Below are positions 48,277 to 60,360 of a DNA stretch of 64,000 nt, piece by piece; position 1 is the stretch's first letter, and the number at the start of each line of letters is the position of its first letter. A program made the position numbers and the translations under genes. Location: the NCBI GenBank assembly GCA_051453625.1, contig JBOZIK010000001.1, positions 162,792,868 through 162,856,867 of the forward strand, given 5' to 3'. The stretch is from Welwitschia mirabilis (Eukaryota > Gnetophyta > Gnetopsida > Welwitschiales). The notes under the pieces were generated by a model. The model searched no databases. It saw only the letters and a list, made by a program, of their open reading frames with translations, and was not told the origin of the DNA.

Positions 48277-48950
48277 GGAAAGGCTACTTGGAGTTTGAGA
48301 TTTATCATTACTCTAATAAGTATTTCAGTTTAGGTGCTTGCCTACAGTAGTATTGTACTTTTATTTGAAGTAGCGTAGGTTTTTCTTTTTTACAGTATTA
48401 GTTTCTATTTTCAAATGAAAGTTTTATTTTTATTTAGTTTTTTATTTTAAAATGGAAGTTTTCTTTTTGTTTTGAAATAAGTAAGTTTGTCATCTATTTT
48501 ATCATTCAGAGAACATGCGATGACAATGACCTTTGTGTCATGAGTTTTTTATTTTTGTTTTTGTCAAAAATTTTAGGATTTTTCCATCATCCCCTTTATT
48601 GTCTAGATGACTAAGGTGGATGACAGTCTACTTTCAGAGTTTTTTGTATCTGTGAGTTTTTTATTTCTATTTTCTGCTTTTTTTTGTTGTGGTTTTTGTG
48701 TTTCTATTATTTAGACTATCATCCAGATGACTGCATAGATAACACTCTGTGCATAAGATACTTAAAATGTATGGTAAAATCTAGTGCAAAAAAAAAAAAA
48801 GAAAAAAACAGAGAGAGCAGCTGTTTATTAAGGAAAATATCTAAGAAGATTTAATCAACCTAAAAACTTAGGTAAGCATAGAAAAGGTATACAAAATTTA
48901 GAAATTCTTGCAATATCTACTTTCATTTCTTTAAATAATTGTATAGATGA
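48277..48950 (+). other. N5 5' leader
   Basis: A leader between primer site and gag. The beginning aligns with the N3 leader (GGAAAGGCT, then TTATTACTC, then TAAGTAT). It contains two copies of the recurring palindrome (48,600 and 48,718) and an A-rich tract at 48,787-48,812. No gene is seen. Confidence 0.65.
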
Positions 48951-50340
48951 GAGATTTTTCATTTTCAACCATATCTACCTTATCATAGAAAAAAAGAAAC
49001 TTGTCTCATCAAATCCACCTCTTGTCATTGAAACTCATACAACCACACCTATTTAAACCAATGCCTATGTCATCTTAGAGATCTGATTGCAAATAAGAGA
49101 TGTGGAATCCAAACCTCATTTGACCTACCTCTTGATGATGATGTTAAACTAAGAAACTTAAATGCCTATTCTACTTTTAGTGGTTAACCTGATGAAGATT
49201 CCTTATAACACATTATTGAAATTGAACAATTAGTTCTCACCTCTAAAAATGGTAAAAAATGCATAAGTGATAAAACCTACATGGTCATATTCCTAATTAA
49301 TTTAAAAGATAAGGCTAAACTATGGTTAAGAACACTTTATCATAAAAGCTTAAAAATCATGAAGTCAAGTTCAAGAATCCTTTTTTAAGAGATTTATGAG
49401 TGAAACCACCATTTAAAAATGTAATAAAGAAATTATCAACTTCTAACAAATGCCTAATGGAGACTATACCTCTACCTATGAAAGATTATTTGTTTCTTTA
49501 AATTCAAATCTTGTAGATGCCTTATCATAGGTAGAGTTAGTAGATTACTTTGTAGTGGATTAAACAGTTACATAAAGCAACTAGTAAACTTTTCATGTGG
49601 AGGTAATTCGTTGAACCAAACCTTAGAAAATGCTTGAAAAGTATTGGAAGAATTAGTAGAAGTATGTTAAGCATGGCTTAAACCCTCATCTAGAGAAAAT
49701 TGAATAGTAGGCCAAATCATTAAAGACCTTAAGGAGGTAAAACATGAGAAAAATAAAATAAGAACAAAAAATGAACTAACCAATGTTATAAAGGATTTTA
49801 CCTCTACTTTGAAAAAATACACTAAAATGATTTTAAATGCTATGATGGCAACCAAGAAGAATGAAGTTATAGCTCCTACCTCTGATTTATGTGAGAATAG
49901 TTATTATGTTATAAAAGAATGTCCTTTGCGTTTATCTTACAAAGAGAGAATTTATAAAGAAGTATGTGCTTTCAACCAGAGATCCTCAAACTATAACCAA
50001 AACCAAAATCAAAGACAAATACAAAATCTAACAACTTTCAACCTAGAATGAGTGAATAACCCAATTTCAAAAATTTTCAAACAAACCATCCTAACTTCCA
50101 AGCATTTAAGAAAAGATTTGAGAACATGAACTTCCAATCTAACAACTCAAATAATCAAGCAATCTCATCCAACTCACAGAACCAAAGTGATCCTTTTAGG
50201 AATTCCTTTGTAAAGTTGAGAAAAACATAATAAAAGATAAATTCAAATACTAAAAAGAAAAATTCCAATATTAAAAATCTTGGGAGCATCTTAAAACAAA
50301 CTATGCTTACTAACCAAAGACCAAAATGATCTCTTTCCAC
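48950..50340 (+). pseudogene. N5 gag
   Basis: FDLPLDDDVKLRNLNAYSTF (49,117 on), IIEIEQLVLTSKNGKK, LINLKDKAKLWLRTLYHKS, FKSCR and CSGLNSYIKQLVNFSCGG (49,550-49,610) form the gag domain. At 49,870-49,926 PTSDLCENSYYVIKECP is a zinc knuckle with the first Cys and the His lost. A glutamine/asparagine-rich tail follows (NQNQNQRQIQNLTTFN), typical of the Athila gag tail. Several stops and shifts. It is the most complete gag of the three Athila-like copies. Confidence 0.85.
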
Positions 50341-51390
50341 TCAACCTTTACTAAACCCAAATGAAGTTATAAAAGATTGTAAAGTGGTAACAAGAAATGG
50401 AAATGATACAAATCCTCCCACTCATGAGGCTTTAACATCACAAAGTGATAAAAATGATAAAGAAGAGAACATAAAAATCTTAGAAAACCATTCTTTCCCT
50501 TCTCCATTAAGCAACAAAATGAAAAACTCTTCACATAAGAAACTTGCTACCTCATGAATTGATAGGCTAAATGTAAATCCTATTTTTAATGATCATCTAA
50601 AAGCCTTAATGCAAAATGTAAGCATTAACTTGTGATTTTGGAAACTTATGCAAGATAATCCAAAGTATTCTAAGTTATGGAAAGACTTATTTAGAAGAAA
50701 GCAAAAATGAACCATCCTTAGCAAAGTCTTTCTAGCTCAATCTATTAATAACTTAGTTTGTCAAAAATGCCAAAGTTTAAAGATCTAGAGGTAGTAGCTA
50801 TGAGTGTTACTTTAGAAGGAAACCGTAGGATTAAGAAAGCCTTAATTGATATTAGAGATAGTGTCAACATCATGCCCTTGCATATTTGTGAGAGACTTGG
50901 ATTGGAAGAAAGAGTAGAACCTACACAGATTGTTTTATAACTAGCTGTACTTCTATGAAGAAAATATAAGGTGTAATTAAGGATTTGGTTGTTTAGATAG
51001 AAGAAGCTGTCTACCCTATTAATGTTGTAATTATAAAAGTTGAGAATAATGATGGATATCCTTTACTTCTACATAGATCTTTCTATGCAATAGCCCACTG
51101 TATTATAAATACAAAAACCAGTTTGATGGAGTGATATTTTGGAAATAAAGTTTTCAATAAGAGTTTTTGATGTAGCTAAAAAAGATCTAGGAAATAATTT
51201 AAGTGTTGAGGAAGAAATCAAGCCAACCTTATTTTTACATCATTGTCCACTTAAGGAAAAATGGTCCATACTTCGTAAACCAACATTGTTTGATAACAAA
51301 TTGAAAGTAGACAACTTGTATGTTTTTGAAGATCACCTTAATTTTAACCATCTAAAAACTAAATTTTTTGACCTAGAGAGTAAATGATTT
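50340..51390 (+). pseudogene. N5 protease and linkers
   Basis: The protease domain begins near 50,800: VTLEGNRRIKKALIDIRDS then VNIMPLHICERLGLEERVEP, where the active-site triplet has become Asp-Ile-Arg. It continues, past a stop, to HCIINTKTSLME near 51,125. The next open segment (51,139-51,387; DVAKKDLGNNLSVEEEIKP) is a linker before reverse transcriptase and is shared with N3 only weakly. Confidence 0.8.
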
Positions 51391-51539
51391 GAGTCTATTA
51401 ATTGTGCAGAAGTCCTAGATTTTAGCAAACATAATATTTTATATTTTAAGGATGATCGTTCACCACTAATATCTAGACAACAATATGAGATGATAGTCTA
51501 TTTTCCTAAGAATTTACAAAAAATGAAAATCTAAACTTA

Positions 51540-52570
51540 AATTTGAATCTGAAACTTTTAGATAATGGACTAAAATATATTTTTCTGAATAGTGATCTAA
51601 ACAAACCTTTGGTCATCAACAAAAACCTTATCCTTTAATAGGAATCGAGTTTAATCTCTCTTCTACAATCTAAGGTAAATGTGTTTGCTTGGTCTCATAA
51701 TGATTTGATAACCATTCCTACTTCGATTATTCAACATAAAATATACCCTAAAGAAAATGCAAAACCTGTGAGACAACCCTAATGTAGACTCAATCTAGAT
51801 CTTAAACAAATTTATAAAGATGAAATCATAAAATTAATAGATGCTAGAATCATTTATTTAATTTCTGATAGTGAGTGGGTTAGCCCCTTGATGGTAGTTC
51901 CTAAAAAAGCTAGAAAATGGAGAATGTGCATAGACTTTAGAAAACTAAATGAAGTAACTAAAAAATACCACTGTCCTTTGCTTTTTCTTGTAAGATTATT
52001 GATAGGATTCAAAGTCATGATTTTTACTATTTTCTTGATGGTTATAATAGTTATAACTAGGTTTTCATTGCTAGTAAGAACTAAGCCAAAACCACTTTTA
52101 CTTCTTATTTTGGTAATTTTACTTTTAGAAGTATGCCTTTGGACTTTCTAATGCTCTTGATACTTTTTAGCATATTATGTTGGGAATTTTTTTTGATATG
52201 CTTAAGGATTCTATGGAGATTTTTATGGATGAATTTTTTTATTTATGCTGAAACCTTTAAATTTTAAATCAATGAGAGAAAGTTTAGATTGTTGTATTTC
52301 TAGTGGTCTACACTTAAGTTAGGAAAAAAAAGTTTATTTCTTATTGAAACTAGAATTGTTTTATGTCATCATATCTTAAAAGAGGGGATGAGAATGGATT
52401 CTTCCACAGTTGGTATTATTTAAAACCTAAATCCTCCTACAAATGTTAAATAGGTTAGATCTTTTCTTGGTTATTATGGTTTTTACCATTGGTTTATTCA
52501 TGATTATACTAATATCTGTAAACCTTTTCACTCGTTACTAGAGAAAGAAGCCAAATTTAAATGGAATGAA
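51540..52570 (+). pseudogene. N5 reverse transcriptase
   Basis: GLKYIFLNSDLNKPLVIN (51,570), NVFAWSHNDLITIPTSIIQH (51,680-51,740), SEWVSPLMVVPKKARKW and RMCIDFRKLNEVTKKY (51,870-51,970) are well preserved. The catalytic block near 52,225 reads EIFMDEFFYLC, keeping the first Asp, with the second now Glu. RSFLGYYGFYH (52,460) marks the thumb. Several frameshifts follow 51,990. Confidence 0.85.
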
Positions 52571-53130
52571 TCTTGTCAACTTGCTTTGATAGGCTTAAAC
52601 ATAAACTTTCGTATATAGTAATAGAACCTAAATGGAAAATAGATTTTGAACTTATGATGCAAGTAATTTTACCATGGGTGGGGTTCTTTATTAGAAATAT
52701 GAAAATCATTTTAGGGTTATATCTTACCCTAGCCAATATTTATATAGAGCTTAAATGAATTATATCACTATGGAAAAGGAGATGCTATCCATTATATTTT
52801 ATCTTGATTCTCTTAGATATTATCTTTTAGGCTTTTATATAAATGTTTACACTGATCATGATACTATTTATTATGACATGATCAAGAAAGACTCTAGTGC
52901 ATGTTTGATTAGATGGGGTCCTTCCTATGCAAGAGTTTAACTTAACCATCATAGATAAAGCAAGGAAGCATAATTCTATTACCAATCACTTATCTCATCT
53001 TTCTTCTCATTCAGATGACTCTATCATTGATGATTCTTTTCTTGATGAGAAGCTTTTTACTATATCTTCTTCTCATTCTCTTCCTTGGTATGCAGAGATT
53101 ATTAATTATCTTGTGACTATGAAAACACCA
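52570..53130 (+). pseudogene. N5 RNase H and connection
   Basis: NYITMEKEMLSIIFYLDSLR and YYLLGFYINVYTDHD (52,755-52,865) form the RNase H core. KARKHNSITNHLSHLSS, then DDSFLDEKLFTISSSHSLPW and YAEIINYLVT (52,950-53,125), is the connector that in Athila elements has the DHLSRL, DSFPDE and PWYADI signature. This is the best clade marker in the window. Confidence 0.85.
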
Positions 53131-54300
53131 TAACATTGGATCTATAATCAATGAAAATATTTTTTTCATAAAATAAATGGCTATGAGTGAATAAATCCAC
53201 ATTTGTACATATGTGTAAAGACCAAATCATGATAAAATATGTGCCTAATTAGAAAATACTTGAAATCCTTCATTTTTTTCACAGTGGCATTTGTGGAGGG
53301 CACTTTAGTGGACATAAAATAATGATGAAAATACTTCATTTTGGTTTTTTTAGCCTCTTCTTTTTCATAATTCTTTTGATTTTGTTAGAATGTGTGATCC
53401 TTGTTAGCATTATGGTAGCCTTGTTCATTAATGAGAAATCCCATTTAGACCTATTCTTGAGTGTGAGCCTTTTGATTATTAGAGTATTGATTTCATAGGC
53501 CCTATTAATCCACCTTCTTCTAATAAACATTACATTTTATTGGTTATGGATTATGTGACTAAATGAGTTAAAGCCATACCTACTTCTTTGAATGATGCCT
53601 AAACTATTTGTCATTTTTTTTAGAACTCATATTTTTAAGAGATTTGGTTTTTTTAGAGTTATCATTAGTGATTAGAATACTCATTTTATTAATTGAATTT
53701 TTAGAAAGCTTCCTTTGTCACTTGATATAGAATATAGAGTAGCTTGTGCTTATCATCCTCAAACTAATGGACAAGCTAACAATGCCAATAAAGAAATAAA
53801 GAAAATGTTACAAAAACTTGTCTGTACTAATAAAAAGTCTTGAGCTTCTAAACTTAATGATGTAGTTTAAGCTTATCATACTACTTGACATACTTCTCTT
53901 AGCTTTTCACCTTACAAACTTGTGTATGGTAAATTTTGTGTATTACCTGTTAATATGTGTTATAATTCTTATCGTGTATCTCATTAAATTAATCTTATAG
54001 ATTTTCATAAAAACCTTAAATATAGATTATCCTAATTAAACCATCTTGATAAAAATAAACTCATGTCATACATTATCAATTAATTCATAAAGCTTAAGCA
54101 AAGATCAAACATGATAAAAAGATATTTTATAAAATGTTTGAACCTGGTTAACTTATCTTATTATATAATACTAGAGTTCGTCTTTTAAATGACAAGTTAA
54201 CTTCTAAATGGTTATGTCATTTCCTTGTAGAAAAAGTGCATCCTAATGGCTTAGTTGAGATTTTAGACTTAGAGACTAGAGAGATTTAAAAGGTTAATAG
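53130..54300 (+). pseudogene. N5 integrase
   Basis: The zinc-binding part is damaged (53,190-53,330, GGHFSGHK-like across a shift). The core has FDYWSIDFIGPINPPSSNKH (first Asp kept), MDYVT, two stops in place of KW and W, VKAIPTSLNDA (53,470-53,605), and YHPQTNGQANNANKEIKKML (53,750-53,810). SPYKLVYGKFCVLPVN (53,910-53,955) and YNTRVRLLNDKLTSK (54,165) belong to the C-terminal part. A plus-strand pseudogene; opposed minus-strand frames here are shadows. Confidence 0.85.
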
Positions 54301-54731
54301 GCAATAGTTGAAATTATATGAAGGATCTTTAGATGTAACTGTGAACATGGTAGAAGCACTTATTTTGGAAGTTTCCCTCGATGAGGAGAATTTTTCCCCC
54401 AATAATTGTCTAAATTTTTTATTATCCTACTTCTTTGATTAATGTTATGATATTACTTGATCATCTTTTAAACTTGACTTATGTATTACTTTATAAAGTT
54501 TTATGATTAGTATTCATACTTGCACATATATAGTCCTAAGATTTGAGTCACCCAATATTGAGACATTCCCATGTCTATGGACTTTACTTGAAGGAAGATG
54601 TTTTATTTTTTAATGTATTTTTAATAATGTTAACATTTTGGATTATTTGGGAGTGTTTTATTTCTATCCTTTATCTCACTTATTTACCTTCATCTTTTTG
54701 AGTATGTGATCATGTGAAATTTTCAAATGTT

Positions 54732-54857
54732 AGAGAGAGAGAGAGAGAGAGAGAGAGNNNNNNNNNNNNNNNNNNNNNNNNNNNNNNNNNNNNNNNNNNN
54801 NNNNNNNNNNNNNNNNNNNNNNNNNNNNNNNNNNNNNNNNNNNNNNNNNNNNNNNNN

Positions 54858-54921
<64 letters not shown>
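54732..54921. repeat. (GA)n microsatellite interrupted by a gap
   Basis: GA runs at 54,732-54,757 and 54,858-54,921 surround 100 N (54,758-54,857). The gap probably lies wholly inside the microsatellite. Frames reading RE or LS repeats here are artefacts. Confidence 0.95.
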
Positions 54922-54924
<3 letters not shown>

Positions 54925-55985
54925 TGACCATGATTTATTATATTTTATGATTCAAGAGAAAAATACATGGTTACCATGATGTTCTACCACAATGAGGTAA
55001 ATTTTTCTAAAAGGAATCTTTAATAGTATTGGTAGTTATGAGAACTCCATTAGGGTTAGTTACGCTTCATAGGTCCCTACTCCTCTGACAGTGGTTACAC
55101 TCCCCTCATCATGGAAAATGTTTTAATAAATTTTGAGGCTATAGAATCAATGGTGTTCCTAGTATCATCAAAAGCATTGCTTGTTTTCTAGACTCCTAGT
55201 ATTCCCACTTGGTTGTTTTACTTTTGAAGATTCAATTGTGTTTGTGGGATGAGAGTAGGTGAGTTCATTTTTAAGTAGCTTTTGATTTTAACATTTATTA
55301 TTCTAAGCACTTGAATCTTTGGATATTTCCATAACCACTAACTTTTTGAGTGGAATTTTATGAGGTTTATACATTTTATCATGCACATTTTCTCATGTAG
55401 CTTTATGATGTCTTCTTTGGGAGTTTGCTAGGTTAGTACTTAGGATAGGTAAATAATCTTCTCTTTATTCCTTCTGTCCATTTTTATTTTGTGTTTCTTT
55501 GATTTTTGAAATTGGGATTTCAAAGTCATTTATACATTTTCTCATTCTTTCATAGGACCTTAATCATTTGATAGTTTTTTTTCTCTTCTTTCATGTTATA
55601 TCATTTTTTCCAATGAGCATTTGAAAATTAAAAAAAGAACATCTTTTCTATTTTCTAGTTTTGATGAGTTACCTTGTAGCTTATGGAGTTTTAAGTTTAT
55701 TTTGCTTTTCTTTTCTATTTGGGCATATTCACTTAGCTTTTATTGATAGGTTTCAGCCTAGATAGTCTATTTTCTTTAGCCATAGTTTTTTTCTTCCTCG
55801 TGAGTTTGTCTTTTTTCTTTTGATTTTCCTAGTTTTATTTTCTCTTTTCATATTTCTGAGTTTTTCTATTATAATCTGATATAAATGATCATATCTAAGC
55901 CTAAGTTTGTTTGTTGACATTTTTTTCTTAAAAAAATTTTAAATGTCTTGTTATTCACTTGGTGATCTAAATGACACTTGTAGGA

Positions 55986-56067
55986 NNNNNNNNNNNNNNN
56001 NNNNNNNNNNNNNNNNNNNNNNNNNNNNNNNNNNNNNNNNNNNNNNNNNNNNNNNNNNNNNNNNNNN
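55986..56067. other. assembly gap (82 N)
   Basis: A short gap of odd size in the T-rich 3' region of N5. Confidence 0.99.
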
Positions 56068-56589
56068 AGGTATGTTTCTCTCTTCTCCTATTTTTTAAGT
56101 TTTTTCTCCTATTTTTTAGCCTTTTGACATGTAGTTTTCATGTATGTCACTTAGTTTTTTTGCTTTGATTTGGGACTTATGGATTTAAATTTCACTGCAT
56201 ATTTTGGGGTTATGAGTAATTGTGTTTTTTATAAGGTATTTTAAAATTTCTATCTTTCACACTCACTTTTTTGCAAACCGTAGGTCAAAATATAATAGTT
56301 CTTTAGGCAGAATTGATTAGTTCGACATGTTTTATAATTCTACTAGATTAGATTTTTTATTTGAGAAATCTTAATTTTCACTTCATATGAGGCGCACTTA
56401 AAATACAACTTTTTGATTTTTCATGTATTTTTCATTTTTCTTCTCATGTTTAGGTAATTTGGGATGAATTGCAACTTTTAAAAGGGGTAAGACATATTTT
56501 TAGTATTTTTTATAGTTTTTATTGATTTTCAAGTGTCATTTTTACACATCCACGCAACATTTTCGACATGTCCTTTTGTTTTTGCATGA

Positions 56590-57850
56590 CATTTTTGTGT
56601 TTCTGATTAAGTAGACCCTGTACAGCTAGAGCTATATAGGTCAAGTCTAAGGTTGAGGTAGTAAAGTAGTAGGCAAGTCTTATAGTTAAGCCTAAGATTA
56701 AGCATGTGGAGCCTACACATTTACCACTTCAGCATACTCATTTGATGACTATACAGATAGCTAGTATTTATGTCGAGCATTACTTTTGGCAATTTTATGA
56801 GTTGTATTGAGTCAGAGGAAGACTAGAGACTAACAAATTAATTGCTTATATGAATTAAAAATGTTCATGAGTCATATTATGTTTCAGAAACGAGGGAATT
56901 TTATGACATTATGCATATTGAGAGACGACCTAATGCTTGTGGTTAGTTATAGGACATGATTGTCACTTATATATAAGATCATGAAATAGTAATTCTTCCA
57001 TCTCATATTGTAGTTGTCATAGATCTTAATGGGCTTACAAGCATGCATAGATACTCAGCTAGTGGGATTAAGGAGCACTGAGCATATGATACCATTTTGG
57101 ATATACCAACTGATCTCATTACTAATCGATGGGGAGTACTTATTACTTAGCTAACCCTTGCATATAGGATTTTATATAGAGGAATGATCCATAACATTAG
57201 CCCATATTTTCATGACAGTCATGCCATTATACCATATCTATAGATATTGGCGGCATTTAGATAACGGGAGTAGATGAACCTTCCTACTTTTATCTGGATG
57301 AGACTTAGATCTATGGTTAAGTCATGATAACTGGAGACACTTAATTACCCATGCCTTCTCTCAGTACTCTTTAAAAGATTTGGAACACTAAAGCCTATGA
57401 ACGAGTAGTCCTTATTACACATACAAACTTTAACTTACTATTTACAGGACATAGGTATACAAGTTTTAAAAGAGGTAGAGAGACCTCAGGTACAAAGATC
57501 TGTGATTGAAGCTTCACTTTAGTAGATTTAGGCTTTCCTCATTAATACCACTAAGACCATCAAAGGTTTTGTTGATAGAGGTATCTAATCACTTAATCAG
57601 AGGATCTAGACTTTAAAACATAGAGTCCTATCTATTGAGAGGAAAGTGCAATACACTAAGGACTAATTATCAACATGCGCCAACGCGTTGTTTCTATCTA
57701 GCAGAGCATAATGATGGATATTCCTAAGATTATATGTGTCTAGGATAATAAGACAATTAGATCAATCTTTAAATTTTTAGACCTCTATTTCCTAATAGAT
57801 CTTAAACATCCTTTCTCTTCTCTCCACGCTCTTGAGCTAGCTGCTGAATC
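56590..57850 (+). pseudogene. N5 env-like ORF
   Basis: Broken frames with clear protein character follow pol at the env-like position of Athila elements. They start with a basic Lys-rich part (56,640-56,710), then TREFYDIMHIERRPNACG (56,880), LTLAYRILYRGMIHNISP (57,150), YFHDSHAIIPYL, then MNLPTFIWMRLRSMVKS (57,270-57,320), an acidic/basic stretch EVERPQVQRSVIEASL (57,470-57,520) and a possible helix (57,540-57,660). N3 has the homologous text in two pieces. No signal peptide or membrane segment is recognised, so the label rests on position. Confidence 0.55.
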
Positions 57851-58385
57851 ACAGTTTATTATGCTTGATAAGGAAAGTGATTTTATATTATTATTTTATA
57901 TCTCCCCTTATATACACTTTTGTATTGAAAAATCTCTTTGATTTTCTAGACATATTATTTTTTAAGCATGGTGTACTAATTTATACCTAATTTTTCATGA
58001 ATATCTCTTATCTTTACATGTTATGATAAGGGTTAATTTTACTTAAATAATCTTTCTATTTCATTACTGTTTAATTCAGTGGGGGGGCTATTCTATTACA
58101 TTTATTGATTATCTATGAAAATAAAAAAAAATTATCAGGTTCCTATTTTTAAAAAAACTTTTTTAATCCTGTCATCTCCTCTGTTAGCTAGACAATAACC
58201 CATATGACTGACTAGTTGAGCTTCTGGTAGGTGAAATGTTTAGTTTTTTATTTTATTAAATCTAGTATATATCTCTATGATTTCTAAAAATATTTCTGAG
58301 ATGATTTCCTTAAGTATTCTACTTGTTTTATTGTCTAATAAGTTATCTTAGAAACATAGTTTACTACCTGGTTTTGTCAGGGACT

Positions 58386-58404
58386 GATAAGGCTAAGTGG
58401 AGGA
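58386..58404 (+). promoter_or_regulatory. N5 polypurine tract
   Basis: GATAAGGCTAAGTGGAGGA directly before the start of LTR2; the tail AAGTGGAGGA is purine-rich. Confidence 0.6.
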
Positions 58405-59552
58405 TTATTTTACACTACTAACTTATGCATATTTTATAGAAATTTTAAGTGGTTTTGTGGGTTAATAGATAGGTAAATGCAAGATCTCTATGATAATGGA
58501 GAGCTGAGATGGAATAGATGAAAACATGTATTATCCATGATGATTTATAACATTTTGAACAATTTTGAATAATTTACATTTTTGAGACAACTTCCTATAA
58601 AACATTGAGGATGATGCACTAATGAAAGACTTTAAAAGGCCATCACCCACCTCATCGTCCAGATAACTAGATAGATGATAAAGTAATTCATGCCAATAAG
58701 ATTGCTGATTGTAATCTATCTGGTAGCTTATGTGGATTATTTATGAAGTGGCATTGTCTCCTTTATCATATGGATGACCAGCTAGATGACACAATTGTAA
58801 TGTCTATACTGAAAATCACCTAATTTCTATCAATTGTCTATCTATTTCTCTTGGCATAACTATCATGGTTTTACCTGCACCTGTCTATCTATCTTATTTT
58901 GTGCTTGTGTATCAATAAATAATGATCTTGTCCTCAACTCCTTCTTGTCTTTGTTTACACCTAAAATTCTTATGACAAGAGATTGAAGGGATAAAGATCC
59001 ATCATTGTAGTTGCAGAGAGATGCTCCTTGGTGTTGGACGGTGTTTCCTCCATTGAGGTATGGCTACTTTGTAATACAAAAGTGGTTCAAATACAAAAAT
59101 ACTTATTTTCTGATTTTAATACATGTTTGTTTCTCCCCTTGATAGCTTATGTTGCATCTGATCCAGTGATAGTTTCTTTAGTGATATAGGTTATGAGGAC
59201 AATTTTTATCAAGGTTGTGCATGGTTAGTTTAGGTTAGGTGCATTGTTATTTTCTTTTTTCTAAATTAGCTTTGCATGAGTGTATTGCATTTTACTTTCA
59301 CGCATTATAAGTTATTTTTGTAGTTAGAGTATAAGTACTTTTTCTTGTGAAAATAAACTCTCTTGATTTCTAACTTGGGCTTTGACAGATTATGACATTG
59401 GAATCACTCCCGTCTATATTAATTTTCGTACAAATCATTGCCTTTTTTTCTCCCTTTCAATGAGACTTTTCTTTGTGTTGTGTTTGTGTGTTATCTTTGT
59501 GATTGATAGGATTAAACTAAGGAGTAACATTGCATAAATACATACTATAACA
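58405..59552 (+). repeat. N5 LTR2 (3')
   Basis: 1,148 bp, from TTATTTTACAC (TGAT in LTR1) to ACTATAACA, matching LTR1. It is followed by TTATG, the target duplication, and then by N3 gag-protease text on the minus strand. Confidence 0.9.
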
Positions 59553-59557
59553 TTATG
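59553..59557. repeat. target-site duplication of N5 (right)
   Basis: TTATG, against TTATA at 46,462-46,466; one A/G difference. Confidence 0.7.
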
Positions 59558-60360
59558 ATATTCAAACTCACTTTTATGTTTATTAAGGCTTACTTGATCT
59601 ATTTATTTTTCTTCAAAATAACACATACAGTAGTTGTGCCTAGTTATTTGAGCTTAAGAAACTTTTGCATAACCATGTTAAAAAGAGATTATGCAATGAA
59701 TACTTTAGTAGTTTACTCGACATTATTATCTTTTTCTTTCTTATCACTAAGTCCTTAATATTTTGTTATATTTTAGATTGTCTTATAGAATATTCCAAAA
59801 GCTTAAGTTAATGTTCACATCATTCATGATGGCTTAAAATTATTCATTATAACTAGAGTTAGTGTCTAATTAAGCCATGGGCAGTAGCCTTTTTATTTAG
59901 ATTATATGTATTATAATTGGATTTTTTTGGTGGTTGGAAGTGATTTTGGCTGGTCAAGAATTTTAATGTTATCTTCTTGAGTTTATTCCTTATTTTTATT
60001 ATAATAAGTAGAGATTTCTTTATGGGAAGTAGTATCATATCCATTTTTTTACATCATTAGATTTGGAATAGTTTAGGTATTAAGTGATCCTTGTGATCTT
60101 TGGTTCCCTAACACGATTTGTTAAAGGATGCTAATAAGATTTTCTATGTTCTTATTCTAATTTTTTGAATTCTTATTGGTGTTTTCATGCATCTTCTTCA
60201 AAGTGTTAATTAATCTCTATGGAATCACCCTTATTAAAGTTGAAAAAATTGGAATAAAATTTTTTATTACTAACTCTAATTATTAAAGAAATGTTTAAAA
60301 TATGTTGAAGTTTTATTATTTATTTATTGATATTCTTGATTATTTTTAAAGGTATTTAGC
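59553..60360 (-). pseudogene. N3 gag-protease linker and protease 5' part
   Basis: Minus-strand text ending at the N5 insertion reads ALINIKVSLNII (about 59,590-59,555), the protease active-site region in which Asp-Ser-Gly has become Asn-Ile-Lys. The next codons (NLHICRK) are at 46,466. The linker between (VIRKKK, KVFIAQSLFNMV) corresponds to N5 50,640-50,790. The 61-codon segment 60,044-59,859 is basic and belongs to this linker. No other gene. Confidence 0.75.

Larger units (their letters stand above)
54300..56590 (+). other. N5 3' region between pol and env-like ORF
   Basis: Non-coding, pyrimidine-rich on the plus strand. Its first part (54,300-54,730) is duplicated after LTR1. The block 54,990-55,120 is shared with N3 and E1. 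It holds a (GA)n tract and two gaps. T-rich text from 55,560 to 56,500 reads as hydrophobic frames, but no convincing protein is seen. Confidence 0.6.
46467..59552 (+). mobile_element. N5: Athila-like element inserted in N3 protease
   Basis: LTR1 (46,467-47,568) and LTR2 (58,405-59,552) match end to end. Between them lie gag, protease, reverse transcriptase, RNase H, integrase, a long 3' region and an env-like ORF, all on the plus strand, with a polypurine tract before LTR2. Pol motifs DYVT and PWYAEIINYL, and the absence of a chromodomain, place it with Athila. LTR1 is followed by a duplicate of the pol end instead of a primer site, so the 5' end is rearranged. Three gaps lie inside. Confidence 0.85.

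Noticed and set aside
53011-53530. Minus-strand frames opposite N5 integrase
   Set aside because: Plus-strand motifs show the coding direction; these are shadows.
54710-54950. Open frames reading RE or LS repeats
   Set aside because: They are a (GA)n microsatellite plus a gap; likewise 2,764-3,006 on the minus strand.
59555-59758. 67-codon plus-strand frame with a hydrophobic start
   Set aside because: The opposite strand carries N3 protease and linker text; no homologous plus-strand frame exists in N5 or E1.
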